Positions 38,299 to 42,832 of a stretch of DNA of 42,832 nucleotides are shown piece by piece. Origin of the DNA: a virus; IMG/VR virus record IMGVR_UViG_3300030390_001047, positions 1 through 42,832 of that record; one strand, 5' to 3'. Within the stretch, counting starts at the first letter, position 1. The number at the start of each line of letters is the position of its first letter. The notes below the pieces were generated by a model, which saw nothing but the letters and a program-made list of their open reading frames with translations, had not been told where the DNA came from and ran no database searches. A program made the translations under genes and the position numbers.

Positions 38299-38460
38299 AT
38301 GGATAAAAAAAAAGAAAGATTTATTCCTTGCAGTGAGAATGCACAAACTTACAACTGGCAAAGAACAACAAAAAAATCGTCACAAGATCATAAATTAAAA
38401 GTAACTGGGGCATTATATAAACCCACTACTGGTATAAGAAAAAAAGTAAATAAAAAATGA
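38299..38460 (+). CDS. Basic 53-residue protein
   Basis: MDKKKERFIPCSENAQTYNW then QRTTKKSSQDHKLKVTGALY and a Lys-rich end. It overlaps the next start by 4 bases (ATGA). It may be a small nucleic-acid-binding protein; nothing specific shows this. Confidence 0.5.
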   Translation: MDKKKERFIPCSENAQTYNWQRTTKKSSQDHKLKVTGALYKPTTGIRKKVNKK

Positions 38461-38774
38461 AGAAAACAATAAAATGTAAATCCTGTAATATGGGAGTTAA
38501 TGAAGGTAAGGACCCTTATAAATATTATTGTAATGTATGTAAAAAACCTAAGTTCGGATATCAAACTTATGAGTTTGTTTCACTCTTCGCAAAAGGTATA
38601 CTAATGTTTTCGTTAATTATATCTTGTAAGTCAACTACCTATAACCCAGACAATGACTCTAATATATTAGACTGGTATATAGATGGTGATACAATTATAT
38701 ATACAAAACAAGACTCTATAAAAGATGAGTATGAAAGACGTAAATATATTGATTCATTATTTAAACCAAACTGA
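38457..38774 (+). CDS. Zinc-ribbon membrane protein (105 residues)
   Basis: The first 31 residues form a zinc ribbon (IKCKSCNMGVNEGKDPYKYY, CNVCKKPKFG; two CxxC). A membrane helix follows (FVSLFAKGILMFSLIISC), ending in a lipobox-like IISCKS. The C-terminal half is acidic (IDGDTIIYTKQDSIKDEYER). It is the last plus-strand gene and its 3' end overlaps the convergent minus gene by 18 bases. No family recognised. Confidence 0.65.
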   Translation: MKKTIKCKSCNMGVNEGKDPYKYYCNVCKKPKFGYQTYEFVSLFAKGILMFSLIISCKSTTYNPDNDSNILDWYIDGDTIIYTKQDSIKDEYERRKYIDSLFKPN

Positions 38775-39179
38775 TCCAATTATCTGATTGCTCCCAACAG
38801 CTGTACTATCTCCTATAGTAGCAGCACCTGTTATATTTAAACCTAATCCATTTACCAATCCTAAAGGAATAGGTAAAAAGAAATTGTTTACACTATCTGC
38901 TGGTATACAATAAGTTGCTATAGGTGTGTCTGATCCAGATACAGGTATAGTTGCCTTATCAAATATTCTTACAAATGCATCTGTAGCTGCTGTATTACAT
39001 AATGATATACCATAAAATGAGCCTCTGCTTTTTTTAATAAAGTTTTCATTAACTGTTGCAGCTGATATAATCATTTTTTGTTCTACTCCACCAAATCCAT
39101 ATTGATTTGGCATAGACATAGTTTTAGGATAGTCTGAATTTAGACTAGATGATTCTGATGTATTAAATTGTACTCCCAT
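38757..39179 (-). CDS. Unknown virion-associated protein (140 residues)
   Basis: Starts MGVQFNTSESSSLNSDYPKT and has beta-rich sequence such as MIISAATVNENFIKKSRGSF and CNTAATDAFVRIFDKATIPV, ending IGDSTAVGSNQIIGSVWF plus K. It resembles small receptor-binding or fibre-tip domains. It is the last gene of the late minus block, 21 bases after the fibre-like gene. The end overlaps the plus-strand gene by 18 bases, with no terminator hairpin seen. Confidence 0.65.
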   Translation of the reverse strand: MGVQFNTSESSSLNSDYPKTMSMPNQYGFGGVEQKMIISAATVNENFIKKSRGSFYGISLCNTAATDAFVRIFDKATIPVSGSDTPIATYCIPADSVNNFFLPIPLGLVNGLGLNITGAATIGDSTAVGSNQIIGSVWFK

Positions 39180-39200
39180 TTTATTTCATTTATTAATTTA

Positions 39201-42200
39201 TTATTTGTACATGGTAATTGCTATTGTATAATTTAAGCTTGATCCATTTATAATAACTGCATCTTTATCAATTACATCTAATAGAAATTGGGTTGTGCTA
39301 GCTCCTCTTGTTCTACATTGAAGCATTTTTACACCTGCATTATCAAAAACACTTGCTTGAATTAAATAATTTGCATTGCTTCTTGTTGCATTTAATGTTA
39401 TTGTATAAAGACCTGTTCCTGAATTATATGCCACAAGATTGTTTCCTGCAAAAACAGATTGTCCTTGATTAACAATACCAGAACTATCAAAAGAGAAATA
39501 ATCAGTTGGTCCTGGATCAGATATAACTAAGTGTTTAACTTGAGTATATTTAACAGTATTATTATCATCTACATCTTGATATATTATTAAATCAGCACCG
39601 TCAGGAATAGCCCCAGATGCATTTGTTGCTGATTGAATAATAGAATCCGTTCCTATATAGTCAACTGCAATCTCATCTGCACTAGTTAATAATCCTGCTC
39701 CGCCTGTAACATTTAAAGTTATTGCTCCAGTTGGTCCACCTACTGATGAACAACCTGTTCCTGCAGTTAAGCTTGTTACTACTGGTAATGCACTAATAGC
39801 AGTTTTTTTAACAGAATTACCATCACTAGCATCATTAAACAACATAATATCAGTTGCATCTGCTGTACCTGCTCCTGGAACTAACATTATATTAGATCCT
39901 CCAGTATAATTTACTCCTATTGTAGGATTAACTGTGGTTGATCCTGCTTCTAATTCTAAACCTTCTCCTGGTGTAACAGATGTAACTGTACCAACTGTTG
40001 GTGCTGTACCTTGTACAATAGCTGTTATGTGTCCTGAACCATTAAATGTTATAGATGATGGATTTGTTACAGTAGCTGCTGTAATAGAATCAGTGTGATT
40101 TATTGTTAAAGTATCTGTTGCTGATACAGCAGTTGTTAAACCTGTACCACCAGCAAAAAGAACCGTGTTTAAATTTAAAATATCTTGAGCACTACCACCA
40201 TCACCATTTAATGTCCATTTCTGATAGTAACCTGGTAAATTATTTATAGTTGCTTTTTTAACTGTATTATCTGAAATATCACTGAACATGATATAATCAG
40301 TTGGACTTAGATTTACTTCGGTTGTTCTAACGTTTATTATATTATCAGTACCTACCGTATCTATAGAAAGAGTAACTGTATCTGTTGCACTTACTACACT
40401 AGTAATTCCTCCTGATCCTGCCCCAGATCCTGCTAATACACTTAATGTATTACCTAAATTAATAGTTTGTTGTGTTGTTCCATCAGTAAGAGTAAAGCTA
40501 CCTTGATTTAGAAGTTTTGCTACCGTATCTTTCTTTATGTTTCCACTATCACTAGTATCACTATACCATATAAAGTCTGGACCTGCAACGTCTGCAGATG
40601 GTGCTTCTAATATAGCATTGTCTGAACCTAAATAATCAATTCCAACAATAGGACTGCTTGCAGTACCTGTTACTGTAATACCTAATCCTTCGTTTACAGT
40701 AGTACTACCACCTCCACCAGCTGGAACTTGCCATGTGCCATCTGCTCTTAAGAAAGCAGTTGATTGATTTGATCCTGATGAAGAAGGAACATATCCTACT
40801 AAGTTATTACCTCCAAATTTATTGGAGTTTATTGTAAGTGTTGTTCCTGAAACACTTCCTGTTAAAGGAACAGTTGCTCCTGTTATTAATGCAAAAGCTA
40901 CAGCAGTAACTCCCGTTGAAGGTGTTATCCATTGTCCATCGCCTCTATAAAAAGTTGTAGCACTTGGAGTACCTCCAGCATTTACAAGAGCTATTGTCAT
41001 ATCACCAGCACTTACTGCTGAGTCAGTTGCTATACCTGCTCCTCCTGAAGTAACAAGTCCTGCAAATTTTAAAGTCGTTCCTGAAGTTACATTTATGTCT
41101 GTACCCTGATCAGAATCTGCTGTCCATGATGTATACTGATCAAAAGGTAAAGCAGATATTGCTGCTTTTCTTACAGTATTACTATCACTGATATCTGAAA
41201 ATACAATAATATCAGATGCTACTGGTGTTGCAGCGTTCCAAACTTGTACAAAGTTATCTGTTCCTACAGTATCTAAATTAAATGTTAATGTATTAGGATT
41301 AGCACTTACTGCAGCTGCATCTAATCCAGGACCTCCAATAAAGTTTATTGTTTCACCGTTACTTATATTGACTGATGAACCGCCATCTCCTTGAATATTA
41401 AAAGATGACATGCTTCCACCACCACTAGCTGGAAGAGTTACTGTTTTAACATTTAAAGCAGTAGGATGTCCTGTAGCATCTTGTGTTACACTATCTATTA
41501 CTGTGAATGTAGCTCCTGCTGCAGGGGATACTGCAGAGGTTGTATCAGTTCTTGTAGTATTAAGATGACTAAATGTTATTTTCTCTGGGTTACCTCCTGC
41601 TACAGTTAGTGTAGTTGCTATTTTTGCACCTCCTAGAAATTGAACTACTTCTCCATCAGTTACTGTACCTGTTATGGTGCCATCATTAAGTTTCCAAGTA
41701 TAAGAACTACCATTAGCTCCCCAAAGGACTTGACTGCTACCATCAGATATTAATACCTGACCAGCTGTTCCAAGATTCCCTCCTGCATCTTTTACAGGAC
41801 CATTAATATATAATATAGCGTCTGTTATTACAGTTTGGGTATCTGCAGTACCTATTGTTAATACGCCTGCTCCCCCTGGAGTTTGTATCATAGGGACAAT
41901 AGATCCATTACCTATTGTATTAGTTCCAGTCCACATTGTCATATGATTTGCAGTACCAGTTCCTGTTACCACATTTTGTGAAGCAAGTGTTTGATAAGAT
42001 ATAGTTGTACCATTACTTACTAATATAGTACCTGCTGCTCCTATACATAGTTGAGATTGCAAGTTTGAAGCATCACCAACCCAAATACAACCTTGATTTA
42101 AAGTTACTACTGGATCATCGTTAGACCACACAACTCTACCATCTGCTAAAGATCTTAATATTCTATTAGCTCCACCTGCTTCTGCACCGGCAGAATCAAG

Positions 42201-42644
42201 AACTCTGTTAAGTAGTGATGTACCATTTACAACATCTCCTGCTGTACCTAATACAACTTTTGTTTTTAATACAGCATCCTGTTCAACAATTAAACCACCA
42301 TTAATATTAATTGAAGTAAGACCAGCAGCAGTAGATTGGCTTGCAATACTATCTTCTATAGAAGTATTCTGAGTTACACATGATCCTGATACCGGGGCAT
42401 ACATAGGAAGAGTCTTTACTGTAGCTGTACCATTTTGTAGAACAACATCAGTGAGTATATCACATTTAAGATCACCAAACTTGATAACAAAAGGCTCCAT
42501 CTTAGGTGCATAACTTGTCCCAGTATTAAGAGTACCGGAAGAGTATAGTCTACCAAACTCAAAATGATCCTTTTGACCATCTAACTTTAATTTCTTTTTA
42601 TTTCTGTTTAATAGTCCTAAGACTTCTTGTATATAAACACTCAT
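39201..42644 (-). CDS. Large repetitive tail-fibre/receptor-binding-like protein
   Basis: A 1147-residue, Gly/Ser/Thr/Asn-rich, beta-type protein without hydrophobic helices. A short block of type D-[IF]-I-x-[FY]-x-D-x-[SD]-D-x-x-x-[VI]-[KR]-K/Y occurs about five times (near residues 478-500, 690-712, 783-804, 932-954 and 1018-1039), spaced 90-210 residues apart. In between are stretches like GTLTITGTVTDGEVVQFLGG-type beta helices. The C-terminus (FLLDVIDKDAVIINGSSLNY) resembles the fibre-tip domain of Bacteroidota phages. It would bind the host surface. The repeats suggest duplication, with possible variation in host range. The fibre role is inferred. Confidence 0.72.
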   Translation of the reverse strand: MSVYIQEVLGLLNRNKKKLKLDGQKDHFEFGRLYSSGTLNTGTSYAPKMEPFVIKFGDLKCDILTDVVLQNGTATVKTLPMYAPVSGSCVTQNTSIEDSIASQSTAAGLTSININGGLIVEQDAVLKTKVVLGTAGDVVNGTSLLNRVLDSAGAEAGGANRILRSLADGRVVWSNDDPVVTLNQGCIWVGDASNLQSQLCIGAAGTILVSNGTTISYQTLASQNVVTGTGTANHMTMWTGTNTIGNGSIVPMIQTPGGAGVLTIGTADTQTVITDAILYINGPVKDAGGNLGTAGQVLISDGSSQVLWGANGSSYTWKLNDGTITGTVTDGEVVQFLGGAKIATTLTVAGGNPEKITFSHLNTTRTDTTSAVSPAAGATFTVIDSVTQDATGHPTALNVKTVTLPASGGGSMSSFNIQGDGGSSVNISNGETINFIGGPGLDAAAVSANPNTLTFNLDTVGTDNFVQVWNAATPVASDIIVFSDISDSNTVRKAAISALPFDQYTSWTADSDQGTDINVTSGTTLKFAGLVTSGGAGIATDSAVSAGDMTIALVNAGGTPSATTFYRGDGQWITPSTGVTAVAFALITGATVPLTGSVSGTTLTINSNKFGGNNLVGYVPSSSGSNQSTAFLRADGTWQVPAGGGGSTTVNEGLGITVTGTASSPIVGIDYLGSDNAILEAPSADVAGPDFIWYSDTSDSGNIKKDTVAKLLNQGSFTLTDGTTQQTINLGNTLSVLAGSGAGSGGITSVVSATDTVTLSIDTVGTDNIINVRTTEVNLSPTDYIMFSDISDNTVKKATINNLPGYYQKWTLNGDGGSAQDILNLNTVLFAGGTGLTTAVSATDTLTINHTDSITAATVTNPSSITFNGSGHITAIVQGTAPTVGTVTSVTPGEGLELEAGSTTVNPTIGVNYTGGSNIMLVPGAGTADATDIMLFNDASDGNSVKKTAISALPVVTSLTAGTGCSSVGGPTGAITLNVTGGAGLLTSADEIAVDYIGTDSIIQSATNASGAIPDGADLIIYQDVDDNNTVKYTQVKHLVISDPGPTDYFSFDSSGIVNQGQSVFAGNNLVAYNSGTGLYTITLNATRSNANYLIQASVFDNAGVKMLQCRTRGASTTQFLLDVIDKDAVIINGSSLNYTIAITMYK

Positions 42645-42654
42645 GATTTGTTTT

Positions 42655-42832
42655 TTATAAGTACAGTGCAGCTAGTTTAATACCAGTTTTGACTGAACAC
42701 GTTATTAATATATTGCCATTAACATCATTAAAGGCATCAACTTCAAAAGGGCCAATAAACCCATCTTCATTTGCACCTAAAGATAATACAGCATTCTCTT
42801 TTTTTAATGTACCTAGTAATGGATCAACCACC
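42655..42832 (-). CDS. C-terminal 58 residues of a virion protein (runs off the right edge)
   Basis: The frame enters from the right edge and stops at TAA 42655-42657. The visible part, VVDPLLGTLKKENAVLSLG followed by GFIGPFEVDAFNDVNGNIL and ITCSVKTGIKLAALYL, is beta-rich like the C-terminal domains of the other late proteins here. It ends 10 bases before the fibre gene. It is probably an adjacent tail or fibre protein. If the window were a closed circle it would be the C-terminus of the capsid protein, as the frames match. Confidence 0.6.
   Translation of the reverse strand, partial: VVDPLLGTLKKENAVLSLGANEDGFIGPFEVDAFNDVNGNILITCSVKTGIKLAALYL

Noticed and set aside
1-42832. CRISPR arrays, insertion sequences, integrase or attachment sites
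   Set aside because: I saw no regularly spaced repeat of 20-40 bases, no transposase motifs, no tyrosine or serine recombinase and no tRNA that could act as an attachment site; nothing suggests a temperate phage.

Overview
The window is a piece of a tailed double-stranded DNA phage, most likely infecting a member of the Bacteroidota (probably aquatic or marine). Gene content and order resemble crAss-like and Cellulophaga-type podoviruses: large terminase, portal, a scaffold-like protein and the major capsid protein lie in that order on one strand, with an HU/IHF-like protein. The opposite strand carries a replication module (SF2 helicase, uracil-DNA glycosylase, DnaB-type helicase, RecA-like ATPase, SSB-like proteins, TOPRIM primase, RusA resolvase, PD-(D/E)XK nuclease, family B DNA polymerase). 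Three signs point to a Bacteroidota host: the DNA is AT-rich, gene starts almost never have a Shine-Dalgarno sequence but follow A/T-rich leaders, and promoter-like TTG-N20-TATATTTA and TAnnTTTG -7 elements occur. The family assignment is inference, since no database search was possible. LAYOUT. (1) 1-13789, minus strand, read leftwards from about 13.8 kb: a run of tiny lysine-rich proteins and short membrane proteins, a SET-domain protein, an amidase endolysin, an HU-like protein, a PD-(D/E)XK nuclease, a GroES-like co-chaperonin, terminase, portal, scaffold-like protein and the major capsid protein, which runs off the left edge. (2) 13790-14030: divergent intergenic region with C-tracts. (3) 14031-18505, plus strand: small early-type genes. 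They surround a 414-base non-coding region (14620-15033) with a strong hairpin, a pyrimidine tract, direct repeats and 10-bp tandem iterons, a good candidate for a replication origin or regulatory centre. (4) 18610-38774, plus strand: the replication and recombination module, plus a MoxR ATPase / metallopeptidase-VWA / paired-paralogue cluster of unknown role. One gene in this block (21866-22300) is reversed. (5) 38757-42832, minus strand: the end of the late virion block, with a 1147-residue repetitive fibre-like protein, converging tail-to-tail with the plus block. HOW IT WORKS TOGETHER. Two transcription blocks diverge at about 13.9 kb and converge at about 38.77 kb on what is probably a circular map. 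The missing arc, between the left edge (capsid) and the right edge (fibre), would hold the tail and adaptor genes. Joining the two window ends gives an in-frame open reading frame, so a closed 42.8-kb circle cannot be excluded from sequence alone, but the absence of any tail or adaptor gene argues against it. The most novel points are the SET-domain protein in the same gene run as several histone-tail-like lysine-rich proteins, the structured non-coding region at 14.6-15.0 kb, and the MoxR/VWA cluster with two adjacent paralogues. No tRNA, rRNA, CRISPR array, insertion sequence or integrase was seen.
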